DNA from: Alteromonas gilva
GTDB taxonomy: Bacteria > Pseudomonadota > Gammaproteobacteria > Enterobacterales > Alteromonadaceae
Direction: 5' to 3'
DNA: 64,000 nucleotides
NCBI RefSeq assembly: GCF_028595265.1
Contig: NZ_JAQQXP010000002.1
Span: 124,001 to 188,000, forward strand
In this document: positions 17,706-25,666 of the stretch, in pieces
How the letters are laid out: every line of letters starts with the position of its first letter
How positions within the stretch are numbered: the stretch's first letter is position 1
Made by a program: the position numbers and the translations under genes
Notes under the pieces: generated by a model
The model's database searches: none
Seen by the model: only the letters and a program-made list of their open reading frames with translations
What the model was told of the DNA's origin: nothing

Positions 17706-19082
17706 ATGAGTAATAACGAACAGGCTCTCAAAATGCAAAGCGCTTCTAGCACCACGATGACATGGGTTAAATTACTCGGTTGTTCTTTATTTGGAATTTT
17801 ATTTTTTCTTACGCCGATGTATATCGACGGCGCCTGGACCATTGCTCTGGGGATCCTTACCGGCCAGATTAGTGACTGGCTGGGCGAAAACATGGGCGTA
17901 TTTACCACCAGTTGCTTTGTTCTGGCTGCGGTGGTGTCAGTCATTTACAACGTGTCGCCCAGGCATATGGCAATGAAGCTACCCATGGCCGACCGGTTGA
18001 TTGCCTCGCACTGGTTGTGGGTAGTGGTCAATGTGAGTGCCGCGGTTATGGCCTGTATGACATTGTTTCAAATTGGCCCGCAATGGCTGATCTCCGCGCA
18101 GACCGGTGTAACGGCCTATATCGACGTCGCCGGTGCCATATTTTTGCTGGTGGGATTGGGCTGTTTGCTGTTGCCCTTTTTAACCGACTACGGCCTGCTG
18201 GAATTTGTTGGCACCATGTTGCAGCGCCCGTTTCAGAAACTATTTAACTTACCGGGCAGGGCGTCTATAGATACCGTTGCCTCGTGGGTAGGCTCATCGA
18301 GTATTGCGGTGGTGCTGACGAACGCACAGTATGAGAAAGGCTATTACAGTGGCCGCGAATCGTCGGTTATTGCCACCAACTTCTCTGTGGTGTCGGTGCC
18401 CTTTGTATTACTGACTGCTAACGTGGCAGGGCTGGGTGATTACTTTTTACAGCTGTACGGCAGTATGTTTGTTATCTGCACTTTGTGCGCGGTGATCACG
18501 CCGCGACTGCCACCGCTTTGTTGGGTCAAAAACGACTATTATCCGCCCAATGGCAAAACCCTCAATGAAGACGTCGACCACGGTGAATCCCGCCTTAAGA
18601 TGGCCATGAGTCGCGCCTATGCAGTGGCCGAAAAGTCGCCGGCGCCAAAGGTGTCGTTGCAGCGCGGCTGGCACTCAATGATGGACATTTATTTGATGAT
18701 GATGCCAGCAGCAATGACCATTGAGCTGTTTACACTGGCTATCTACTACCATTCATCGCTGTTTCAAACCCTGACTTACCCCCTCAGTGTATTGCTGGAA
18801 CTGATGCAAATACCTGAGGCCCGGGCCGCCGCACCGGGGTTAATTCTGGGCTTGTTTGATCAGTTTGTACCCACCATTATTGCCAGCGAGCTGACATCGC
18901 TCAAAACCAAGTTCGTACTGGCCGGGCTGTCGGTTACTCAGTTAATCTTTTTTGCCGAAAGTGCCATTTTGATTATGCGTTCATCCATTCCGTTATCGGT
19001 GCGCCACCTTGTGGCTATTTTTGCCATCAGAACCTGTATAGCGCTGCCGCTGCTGACCCTGATTGCGCATCTGCTATTTTAA
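17706..19082 (+). CDS. YjiH-type nucleoside-recognition (Gate) domain membrane protein
   Basis: This 458-aa integral membrane protein has about ten hydrophobic helices and the overall form of the YjiH/nucleoside-recognition Gate family. Two similar halves meet around a soluble segment at about residues 270-320. Such proteins are thought to be transporters, but substrates are unproven. It starts 12 nt after the decarboxylase stop with AGGAGA well placed, so it belongs to the same operon. The likely role here is carrying the island's substrate or an intermediate across the inner membrane, inferred from context. Confidence 0.78.
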   Translation: MSNNEQALKMQSASSTTMTWVKLLGCSLFGILFFLTPMYIDGAWTIALGILTGQISDWLGENMGVFTTSCFVLAAVVSVIYNVSPRHMAMKLPMADRLIASHWLWVVVNVSAAVMACMTLFQIGPQWLISAQTGVTAYIDVAGAIFLLVGLGCLLLPFLTDYGLLEFVGTMLQRPFQKLFNLPGRASIDTVASWVGSSSIAVVLTNAQYEKGYYSGRESSVIATNFSVVSVPFVLLTANVAGLGDYFLQLYGSMFVICTLCAVITPRLPPLCWVKNDYYPPNGKTLNEDVDHGESRLKMAMSRAYAVAEKSPAPKVSLQRGWHSMMDIYLMMMPAAMTIELFTLAIYYHSSLFQTLTYPLSVLLELMQIPEARAAAPGLILGLFDQFVPTIIASELTSLKTKFVLAGLSVTQLIFFAESAILIMRSSIPLSVRHLVAIFAIRTCIALPLLTLIAHLLF

Positions 19083-19104
19083 CGCCACGGCGCGCAAATT
19101 TGTG

Positions 19105-19125
19105 GCCGGGAGCGATGTTCCCGGC
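19105..19125. other. Hairpin after the YjiH gene
   Basis: GCCGGGA (19105-19111) and TCCCGGC (19119-19125) form a perfect 7-bp stem with a 7-nt loop, 22 bp after the stop codon. No T run follows, so it is not a standard intrinsic terminator. It may protect the mRNA 3' end or attenuate read-through to the Rieske gene. Confidence 0.35.
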
Positions 19126-19251
19126 GCTGTGCACCGCCCTTAAACACCACCTGTGTGCGTAAAACATAACATTCTGCGTATACCCGCCGGGTGCTGATTA
19201 TGATTTGATGAACACATGCAAAATAATAAATGAAACAACAGGCAAGTGATA

Positions 19252-20391
19252 ATGACCAGTACAATCCAGTTAACTAACATTCAAAGCGAAACGGTGTCAA
19301 AGCGAGGTCTGCCAGGCTTTGTATTTGCCGACAATGACATTTATCAACAAGAGCAGGATAAGATATTCGCCCGCGGCTGGGCGAGTATTGGCTGTGCCCA
19401 GCAGCTTAAAAAGCCCGGTGATATTCTACCGGTCACCATTGCCGGAGTATCCTTGATTGCCGTGCGTAATAAAAACGGTGAAGTCGGCGTATTCCATAAT
19501 GTGTGCCGTCACAAAGCGGCGCCGCTGGTAGATGCCCCCTGTAACAAACGTACCCTGGTGTGTCCGTATCACAAGTGGTCGTTCAAACTGGATGGCGAAC
19601 TGATGGGTGCGCCGCGATACTACGGTCGTGACAATACTCCCATCTCGGCCCAGGATAAGGCCGATAAAGGGCTTATCCCAGTACGCTTTGCTATCTGGTG
19701 GGATATTATCTTTGTGAATGTGTCAGGTGACGCCCAGCCCTTCGAGGACTTTATTAAGCCCCTGGATGAATTGCTGAGTGGCTATCCGCAGCATGATATT
19801 CAAATGATCAGTGCGACCGACTACCGGGGTGACGTCAACTGGAAGCTGGCGGTAGATAACTTTCTTGATGGCTACCATGTACCGTTTGTGCATTCTCAGG
19901 CGTGTACCGTTGAGTCGGTGTTGGAGCAGGAAGATCTCTTTCTGTCGGAAGACATTGTTGGCCTGCGTTTAGCCAATGGTGCCAGCGATAAGCCCGCTAA
20001 AACCGCGAAGCAACTGCCGCATTTTGCCGGGTTACCTGCCGAGCGTCAGGGCACGCAGCAGTGGTTTGGTATTTTCCCCAACACGCTGTTTTTTGTCGAT
20101 CCTTGCTGGGTGCAAACCATCGTGGTGAAACCCACTGGCGTGACCAGCACCGCAGAAACACTGTCTGTTTACGTGACCAGCGAAGACGCAGCCAGCGATG
20201 AGTATACTGAGGAGCAGGCGCGACTTAGCGATGTGCTTAACGAAGTAAATCAGCAGGATATCGAACTGCTCGACAAGCTGCAGCATACCAGAACCTCAAA
20301 AGTGGCCGATCAGGGCAATCTGGTGCAAGCCTGGGATCAGGTCAATATGTCGTTTCATCAAATGTGGCTGCGTAAAATGCAGTGCCAATAG
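19252..20391 (+). CDS. Rieske non-heme iron oxygenase, alpha subunit
   Basis: This 379-aa protein is a ring-hydroxylating-type oxygenase. The Rieske cluster ligands are C85-x-H87 (CRHKAAP) and C104-x2-H107 (CPYHKW). The mononuclear iron site is the DNFLDGYHVPFVH segment, with D206, H209 and H214 in the order found in naphthalene-dioxygenase-like enzymes. Such enzymes hydroxylate rings or oxidatively remove N-methyl and similar groups. No beta subunit is present, so it is probably an alpha-only oligomer. A ferredoxin follows 60 bp downstream but no reductase gene is nearby. I prefer the ATG at 19252 over the GTG at 19246. The substrate is unknown. Confidence 0.9.
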   Translation: MTSTIQLTNIQSETVSKRGLPGFVFADNDIYQQEQDKIFARGWASIGCAQQLKKPGDILPVTIAGVSLIAVRNKNGEVGVFHNVCRHKAAPLVDAPCNKRTLVCPYHKWSFKLDGELMGAPRYYGRDNTPISAQDKADKGLIPVRFAIWWDIIFVNVSGDAQPFEDFIKPLDELLSGYPQHDIQMISATDYRGDVNWKLAVDNFLDGYHVPFVHSQACTVESVLEQEDLFLSEDIVGLRLANGASDKPAKTAKQLPHFAGLPAERQGTQQWFGIFPNTLFFVDPCWVQTIVVKPTGVTSTAETLSVYVTSEDAASDEYTEEQARLSDVLNEVNQQDIELLDKLQHTRTSKVADQGNLVQAWDQVNMSFHQMWLRKMQCQ

Positions 20392-20451
20392 CCTGTTGTA
20401 TCGAGCCTTTTAACCTGTATTGTCGCCCCCATGGGCGAGTTGGAGAACATT

Positions 20452-20772
20452 ATGCCTAATATTACCTTTATACTGCCGGACGAGAGCATCAAAGTAGTGG
20501 ATGCCATAGACGGTGATTCTATTATGCAAACAGCCGTGGACAATGACATTGAGGAAATCACCGCCGATTGCGGCGGCAGTTGCTCCTGTGCCACCTGTCA
20601 TTGCATTATCGATGATGCCTGGATTGGTAAAGTCGGCACTGCCGATGAAGCCGAGATCGCGGTGATGGAAAGCGCTATTGAGATGACACCAAACAGTCGA
20701 CTGTCTTGTCAGATTAAGGTGACCGATGCACTTGAGGGGCTGATTGTGCATGTACCGGAAAGTGAGTGGTAG
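20452..20772 (+). CDS. [2Fe-2S] ferredoxin, adrenodoxin/putidaredoxin type
   Basis: This 106-aa plant/vertebrate-type ferredoxin has the ligand pattern C40-x5-C46-x2-C49-x36-C86, typical of adrenodoxin-like proteins. Two extra cysteines (C44, C51) lie inside the loop. It should deliver electrons to the Rieske oxygenase encoded just upstream. The start at 20452 has GGAG 7 nt before it; a longer frame from 20431 adds MGELENI and is less likely. A ferredoxin reductase would have to be supplied from elsewhere in the genome. Confidence 0.9.
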   Translation: MPNITFILPDESIKVVDAIDGDSIMQTAVDNDIEEITADCGGSCSCATCHCIIDDAWIGKVGTADEAEIAVMESAIEMTPNSRLSCQIKVTDALEGLIVHVPESEW

Positions 20773-20782
20773 TCAGTGGTTA

Positions 20783-20813
20783 GGGTGCGCAGACAACTAT
20801 TCGCTGCACACCC
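20783..20813. terminator. Probable bidirectional terminator between convergent genes
   Basis: GGGTGCGCAG (20783-20792) and CTGCACACCC (20804-20813) pair with one mismatch around an 11-nt loop. It sits between the ferredoxin and the oppositely oriented aldehyde dehydrogenase and is followed on the plus strand by a GTTGTTTTA stretch. The T run is weak. Confidence 0.4.
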
Positions 20814-20839
20814 CCCTGGTTGTTTTATTCAGCACTGTG

Positions 20840-22261
20840 TCAGATGATCAGTGCTTTGGTTTCGGTATATTCGTGCAAACCTGTTAGCCCCCATTCCCGG
20901 CCATTCCCCGACTGTTTGTAACCGCCGAAGGGCGCATCGGTATTAAACAGCGCGCCTTGTATATAACACTGACCCGCGCGAATACGTCGGGCAATCTGTT
21001 TGGCTTCGTCGGCATCTTTAGCAAACACGCCGGAGGATAAGCCATATGGCGTGTCGTTGGCGATGGTGATGGCCTCCTCCAGAGTGTCGTAAGGCATAAT
21101 GCATAACACCGGCCCAAAGATTTCTTCGCGGGCAATGGTCATTGTGTTAGTGACCGCGGAAAAGATGGTCGGTGCCACATAGGCGCCGTCGCTAAGCGCC
21201 GCATCAAGTGGCTCGTTGCCACACACAAGCCTGGCTCCTTCGTTTATGCCCAATTCAATATACTGTTGAACCCGGGATTGCTGGGCATGGGAGCTGAGCG
21301 GGCCCATCATGGTGTCAGGGTGGCGTGGGTTACCGGGTTGCCATTCGGCGGCGACTTCAGCGGCAATGCGCTCGGCTGCTTCGAGCTGCCCGGCAGGCAC
21401 CAGCATACGGGTGAGCGCACAACAGGTTTGCCCGGCGTTAATCATGACATCTTCTACACCATAACGAACTGCTGCTGCCAGATCGGCACCAGGGGCAATA
21501 ATATACGGGGATTTACCGCCCAGCTCCTGACACACTCGTTTTACGCCGGGCGCGGCAGCCTGAGCCACCTTTATACCCGCAACGGTGGAGCCGGTAAACG
21601 ACACCATATCAACGTCTTTGTGGCTACACAGGTACTCGCCAATATCAGCACCTACAGCGGTAAGTACGTTAACTACGCCTGCCGGTACGCCGGCGTTATG
21701 AATGATATCGGCAAGGATCAGATCCTGCACCGGTGTTTGTTCGGCGGGTTTTAATATCACGGTACACCCCGCCGCCAGAGCAGGGCCTAACTTACCCACC
21801 AGTTGTGATAGCGGGTAATTCCATGGGTTTATCAATACACAAACGCCCACCGGCTCTTTAACGGTAATGTAGTTGTCAAAGGTCTCGCTGTCATCCATGT
21901 GCCCCGCCAGTTCAGCGAAACTGCGAAATGCATCAATGCTACCCTGTACCTGTAGCTCGTCGGCCAGAGCAATGGGGCAACCCATTGAACCAATAACGGC
22001 GTCGATGAGTTCGTCTTTTCGGGCTTCCATGCCATCAGCAATGGCATGAATAAGGCCGGCCCGGTATGCCGCTGTGGTTGCTGACCAACTGGCAAAGGCC
22101 TCTTTGGCAGCGTGTAAGGCAGCATCAATGTCGTGATGGTCAGCACTGGGGACGGTGGCAAAGAGTTCGCCATTTGCCGGATTAACAACGCGTATTTGGC
22201 GGTCAGAATTGGGCGCTGTCCACTGCCCGTTGATGTAGAGGTGCTGATAGGCGGTCGTCAT
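20840..22261 (-). CDS. NAD(P)-dependent aldehyde dehydrogenase
   Basis: This 473-aa aldehyde dehydrogenase has the general base Glu in CQELGGKSP (about E246) and the catalytic Cys in NAGQTCCALTRM (about C280). The cofactor segment ILKPAEQTP follows the usual pattern, with Glu after Ala as in NAD-preferring enzymes. The start at 22261 has AAAGGACA upstream; a longer frame to 22288 lacks one. It is the last gene of a minus-strand set after the guanidino hydrolase and the carbamoyl hydrolase. In context it would oxidise the aldehyde made by the AruI-like decarboxylase, for example 4-guanidinobutyraldehyde to 4-guanidinobutyrate, as KauB-type enzymes do. That assignment is inferred. Confidence 0.88.
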   Translation of the reverse strand: MTTAYQHLYINGQWTAPNSDRQIRVVNPANGELFATVPSADHHDIDAALHAAKEAFASWSATTAAYRAGLIHAIADGMEARKDELIDAVIGSMGCPIALADELQVQGSIDAFRSFAELAGHMDDSETFDNYITVKEPVGVCVLINPWNYPLSQLVGKLGPALAAGCTVILKPAEQTPVQDLILADIIHNAGVPAGVVNVLTAVGADIGEYLCSHKDVDMVSFTGSTVAGIKVAQAAAPGVKRVCQELGGKSPYIIAPGADLAAAVRYGVEDVMINAGQTCCALTRMLVPAGQLEAAERIAAEVAAEWQPGNPRHPDTMMGPLSSHAQQSRVQQYIELGINEGARLVCGNEPLDAALSDGAYVAPTIFSAVTNTMTIAREEIFGPVLCIMPYDTLEEAITIANDTPYGLSSGVFAKDADEAKQIARRIRAGQCYIQGALFNTDAPFGGYKQSGNGREWGLTGLHEYTETKALII

Positions 22262-22338
22262 GGTTATTTGTCCTTTCACGTTCGCCAAGCTCCAGGCTCA
22301 GCGTTTAATTAATAGTGCGGCGCTGTAAACGGCTTTAT

Positions 22339-23571
22339 TTACCCATTTGCCATGGCAAGTACAGCGCCAAGTAGCACATTACAGCCTGCTTCAATATCTT
22401 CCGGCGTTGCGTTCTCGGCTTCATTATGACTAATGCCCTTTTCGCAGGGGATAAATATCATGGAAGTCGGCACCACCCGCGAGGTATACACCGAGTCATG
22501 GCCCGCACCGGAGAACATTTCTTCGTAGTCATAACCATAGTGCTCTGTGGCGGCGCGCACCGCATCTACGCAGTCGCTGTTAAATGCTACTGCCGGCGAA
22601 TGCCACTCATCTTTAATTGAGTAGGACAGGCCGAACTTTTCGCAGCTGCGTTTGGTTATCGCGCGAAACTTTGCATCCATTTCGGCCAGTATTTGCTGGT
22701 CCGGGTGACGTAAATCTACCGCCAGTGTGAGGCGAGCGGGCACGGTATTCCGCGAGCCCGGCTCGGCTTTGATATCACCAAAGGTGGCCCGGGCTAAGGG
22801 CGCATAGCTGGCAGCCAGCTCATAAAGTTCACTGACTATTGCACATTGTGCCATAAAAGGATCGCGGCGTTGCTCCATGGGCGTTGGACCGGCATGCACA
22901 GGCTGGCCATCAATGATGAGATCGTACCAGCGCATTCCCTGCACCCCCTTAACCACCCCAATGGGTTTTTGCTTCGCTTCTAATATCGGGCCTTGCTCTA
23001 TATGCAACTCAAACGCAGCTTTAACCGCAAATGGCTGACATGGTTCGGTGCCGGCAAAACCGGTTTGTTGCAGGGCTTCACCAATACTCACGCCTTGTTT
23101 GTCGGTGCGGCTAAGGCCATAGGCTAAGTCAAACTCACCGCTCCACACACCTGAGCCAATCATGGCGGGTGAAAAGCGCGCACCTTCTTCGTTGGTCCAT
23201 ACTGCCACTTCGATGGGATGCAAAGTAGTAATGCCTGCATCATTGAGGGTACGCAGTACTTCCAGACCGGCCAGTACGCCGTACACGCCATCAAATTTGC
23301 CGCCAGTGGGCTGTGTATCGAGGTGACTGCCCATCAGTACCGGGGGGAGAGTGTCATCGCTGCCAGCCTGGTGTAAAAACAGGTTGCCCATTTGATCAAC
23401 CCGCAAGCGACAACCTATATCTTCACACCAGCCAATAAATAACTCTCGACCGGCTTTATCCAGCTCTGTCAGCGCCTGGCGGTTACAGCCGCCCTTTTCG
23501 GTGCCGCCGATGGCGGCCATTTCCATGAGCGTTGACCACAGACGCTGTTTGTTGATTGCTAATGCTGTCAT
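22339..23571 (-). CDS. Zn-dependent N-carbamoyl-amino-acid hydrolase (M20 family)
   Basis: This 410-aa M20-type amidase belongs to the group of N-carbamoyl-L-amino-acid hydrolase, beta-ureidopropionase and allantoate amidohydrolase. The metal site is visible as GSHLDTQPTGGKFDG (H83, D94), NEEGARF (E128/E129) and a later ELHIEQG His, with a C-terminal GAGHDS His motif. Such enzymes split ureido compounds to amine, CO2 and ammonia. The start at 23571 has GGAG 8 nt upstream. It lies 11 bp after the guanidino-hydrolase stop. A deiminase product is a ureido compound, so the two steps would fit in sequence. N-carbamoyl-GABA as substrate is my proposal. Confidence 0.87.
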   Translation of the reverse strand: MTALAINKQRLWSTLMEMAAIGGTEKGGCNRQALTELDKAGRELFIGWCEDIGCRLRVDQMGNLFLHQAGSDDTLPPVLMGSHLDTQPTGGKFDGVYGVLAGLEVLRTLNDAGITTLHPIEVAVWTNEEGARFSPAMIGSGVWSGEFDLAYGLSRTDKQGVSIGEALQQTGFAGTEPCQPFAVKAAFELHIEQGPILEAKQKPIGVVKGVQGMRWYDLIIDGQPVHAGPTPMEQRRDPFMAQCAIVSELYELAASYAPLARATFGDIKAEPGSRNTVPARLTLAVDLRHPDQQILAEMDAKFRAITKRSCEKFGLSYSIKDEWHSPAVAFNSDCVDAVRAATEHYGYDYEEMFSGAGHDSVYTSRVVPTSMIFIPCEKGISHNEAENATPEDIEAGCNVLLGAVLAMANG

Positions 23572-23582
23572 CCGTTGCACTC

Positions 23583-24494
23583 CTATGCGTCTTTTCTGCT
23601 CAGTGGCTGACACATGCAGTGCACGCCGCCACCACCGGAGGTAAACATCGACATATCAGGGCTAAACACTTCCAGACCATGGGCTTTGGCTTTGTCGACT
23701 AATTCGGTGCTGCTGCTCGGTACCAGTACCCGGTCGTTACCCAAAGCGACTACATTAACACCTAACTCCAGCACCGAACGATAGGACAAATCGATAATGG
23801 TGATGCCGCGTGCGTCAAACCAGTCGAGCAGCTCCTGTTCGACAGCCTGTTTACATACTGCAGCAAGTTTATCTGACAGCATGGCGACCTTAACGTCAAG
23901 ATGCAAAAAATAGGGGTCGAATTCGTAAGCTCTAAATTCCCAGCCTTCTTTTTCGACCCAACCTCGCATTTGCTCCAGGCCTTCTTTGCTGGTGCGCTCG
24001 CCGGTGTAACCGCAGAGAATAACGCCGGGCTCTAACACCATAAAATCGCCGCCCTCAAATGTCCCGGCGGTGATCACATCGTATAATGGAATATCATGTT
24101 GCTGGTAAAACTTGACCACTTCGAGCCATTCACCGCGCCGCCAGGGGCTGTACATTTGCGTGACGACTGGCCCCCAGGGAGTCATCACCGATGAGTCACG
24201 GGCATAAATTTGATAGGGTAATGCCTGGTCGGCTTTAAGAAAGTGTGTATTCACTCCGCAATGCTGATAGATATCGATCATTTCCTGATACTGCTGCTGC
24301 GCCACGCTTTTATCGAATCGACGACCCAACCGCATGGACCGGCGCGACATGGCGTTACCGCTTTGCCAGCTGTAATGGTCCATCGGACCAATGAGAACAT
24401 CCTGCAGTACGCCGTATTCAGAATTCATCCCCCAGTGTGGCATTCTCTGTGTTTTACCGTTTGGGTTACGGCGCCGGAAAAAATCAGTAGTCAT
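23583..24494 (-). CDS. Guanidino-modifying enzyme: amidinotransferase/arginine-deiminase/DDAH superfamily hydrolase
   Basis: This 303-aa protein has all the marks of an active guanidino-group hydrolase: RDSSVM (D100, substrate carboxylate/guanidinium side), EGGDF (E147-D150), LHLD with the catalytic His (H198), and the nucleophile Cys in GGGGVHCMC (C293). Family members deiminate arginine or methylarginine or transfer amidino groups. The C-terminal motif is closest to deiminase-type members. The start at 24494 has GGAG 9 nt upstream. It is first in an operon with an N-carbamoyl hydrolase and an aldehyde dehydrogenase, which favours deimination of a guanidino acid to a ureido acid. The exact substrate is not readable from sequence. 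Confidence 0.85.
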   Translation of the reverse strand: MTTDFFRRRNPNGKTQRMPHWGMNSEYGVLQDVLIGPMDHYSWQSGNAMSRRSMRLGRRFDKSVAQQQYQEMIDIYQHCGVNTHFLKADQALPYQIYARDSSVMTPWGPVVTQMYSPWRRGEWLEVVKFYQQHDIPLYDVITAGTFEGGDFMVLEPGVILCGYTGERTSKEGLEQMRGWVEKEGWEFRAYEFDPYFLHLDVKVAMLSDKLAAVCKQAVEQELLDWFDARGITIIDLSYRSVLELGVNVVALGNDRVLVPSSSTELVDKAKAHGLEVFSPDMSMFTSGGGGVHCMCQPLSRKDA

Positions 24495-24524
24495 CAGTAA
24501 TTGCTCCAATAGGATTGATGTTTG

Positions 24525-24581
24525 TACCAGTTTATGGTGTTAATTAGCACATTCAAGTAACGAATTAATACCACCTTGGTA
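24525..24581. promoter_or_regulatory. Nested dyad in divergent promoter (guanidino-hydrolase operon / LysR)
   Basis: Two nested inverted repeats share nearly the same centre. The outer pair is TACCA (24525-24529) / TGGTA (24577-24581) and the inner pair is GGTGTTAATT (24536-24545) / AATTAATACC (24563-24572), 9 of 10 matching. They occupy most of the 92-bp divergent gap, as expected for a LysR recognition plus activation site. Confidence 0.55.
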
Positions 24582-24586
24582 ACTTT

Positions 24587-25540
24587 ATGAGACCAGAAAG
24601 AACGCCCTATTTAGATTTAAGGCAAATACCACTCACGGCATTGAAAGCCTTTGAGGCTGCCGGACGGCATAGCCATATACGCCGCGCGGCGCAAGAACTG
24701 CACGTGTCGCACTCAGCGCTGAGTCGTCATATTCGTCAGTTAGAAGCGCGCTTAGGCGTAAATCTGTTTCATCGCGAAAGTAACGGTGTGCAATTAACCC
24801 CGGCTGGCCGGCGTTTACTGGTCTCGGTGCAGAGCGCTTTTATGGAAATTAACCGCGGCTTGCACTACATGAATCCGGACCAGATTGCCGGTGAATTAAT
24901 TATTGCCTGTACGGCGACGATTTCAATGAACTGGCTACTGCCGTTGCTCACGCTGGTGCAACAACAATATCCGGAAATTACCTTGCGGGTAAAAACCGTT
25001 GAACCGCTGCAGGAAAACCTGTCGCAGGAATTTGATATTGCCCTTACTTTGGGTGCACCAACCGATAAGAGTCGGGTAGTGCGCAAGCTGTACGATGAAT
25101 ATTATGTTCCGGTGTGCAGCCCTAAGCTGGTAAACGGGCAACGCCTGACGTCGCCCTCAGCGTTACTGGCCCATCCCCTGTTGCACGACCGTTTAAACCA
25201 GTGGAGTCAGTGGTGTGCGTCGCATGGGCTCGATGCATCGCTGGCCAGGCAGCATACGTATTTTGATTATGCCTATCAGGCGATTGAAGCCGCGCGACTG
25301 GGCATGGGACTGGCACTGGCAGACATCATTGAAGTGCGTGATGATATTCAACAGGGCCGTTTAATGCAGATCATCGAAACCGGCCATCAGATTGGCGAGT
25401 CTGTGTATCTGGTTACCGAGCCAAAGGAGCGCATGAATCAACGCACATTGCTGGTGTTAAAAACCATCATCAGCAGTCTGGAAAAGGCTGGCGCCAGGCT
25501 GGACCGTTCGGTCTATGAGGCGATCACCGATGAAGCGTAG
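24587..25540 (+). CDS. LysR-family regulator, GcvA-like, divergent to the guanidino-hydrolase operon
   Basis: This is a 317-aa LysR-type regulator with the GcvA-group N-terminus (ALKAFEAAGRHSHIRRAAQE, then HVSHSALSRHIRQLEARLG) at about residues 17-65 and a substrate-binding-like effector domain from about 100. It is transcribed away from the hydrolase/amidase/aldehyde dehydrogenase operon and starts just after a nested dyad. It probably senses a guanidino or ureido intermediate and controls that operon. The lactate-dehydrogenase-like gene follows 126 bp downstream on the same strand. Confidence 0.87.
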   Translation: MRPERTPYLDLRQIPLTALKAFEAAGRHSHIRRAAQELHVSHSALSRHIRQLEARLGVNLFHRESNGVQLTPAGRRLLVSVQSAFMEINRGLHYMNPDQIAGELIIACTATISMNWLLPLLTLVQQQYPEITLRVKTVEPLQENLSQEFDIALTLGAPTDKSRVVRKLYDEYYVPVCSPKLVNGQRLTSPSALLAHPLLHDRLNQWSQWCASHGLDASLARQHTYFDYAYQAIEAARLGMGLALADIIEVRDDIQQGRLMQIIETGHQIGESVYLVTEPKERMNQRTLLVLKTIISSLEKAGARLDRSVYEAITDEA

Positions 25541-25666
25541 TGGTATTGCCAGTTAATCTGCCAACAGGGTATTCCAAAAGCGCATGCCGCTATTCAAAAA
25601 CACTGATAGCGCCGGTTGTCTGGTCTACTTACACTGACGCAAAAACATCCATACAAGTAGGGCATT

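Noticed and set aside
19105..19125. Intrinsic terminator after the YjiH gene
   Set aside because: The stem is good but there is no T run, so it is listed only as a hairpin.
21266..21754. 162-aa plus-strand ORF opposite the aldehyde dehydrogenase
   Set aside because: The aldehyde dehydrogenase frame carries all catalytic residues; this ORF has a Gly/His-rich shadow composition.
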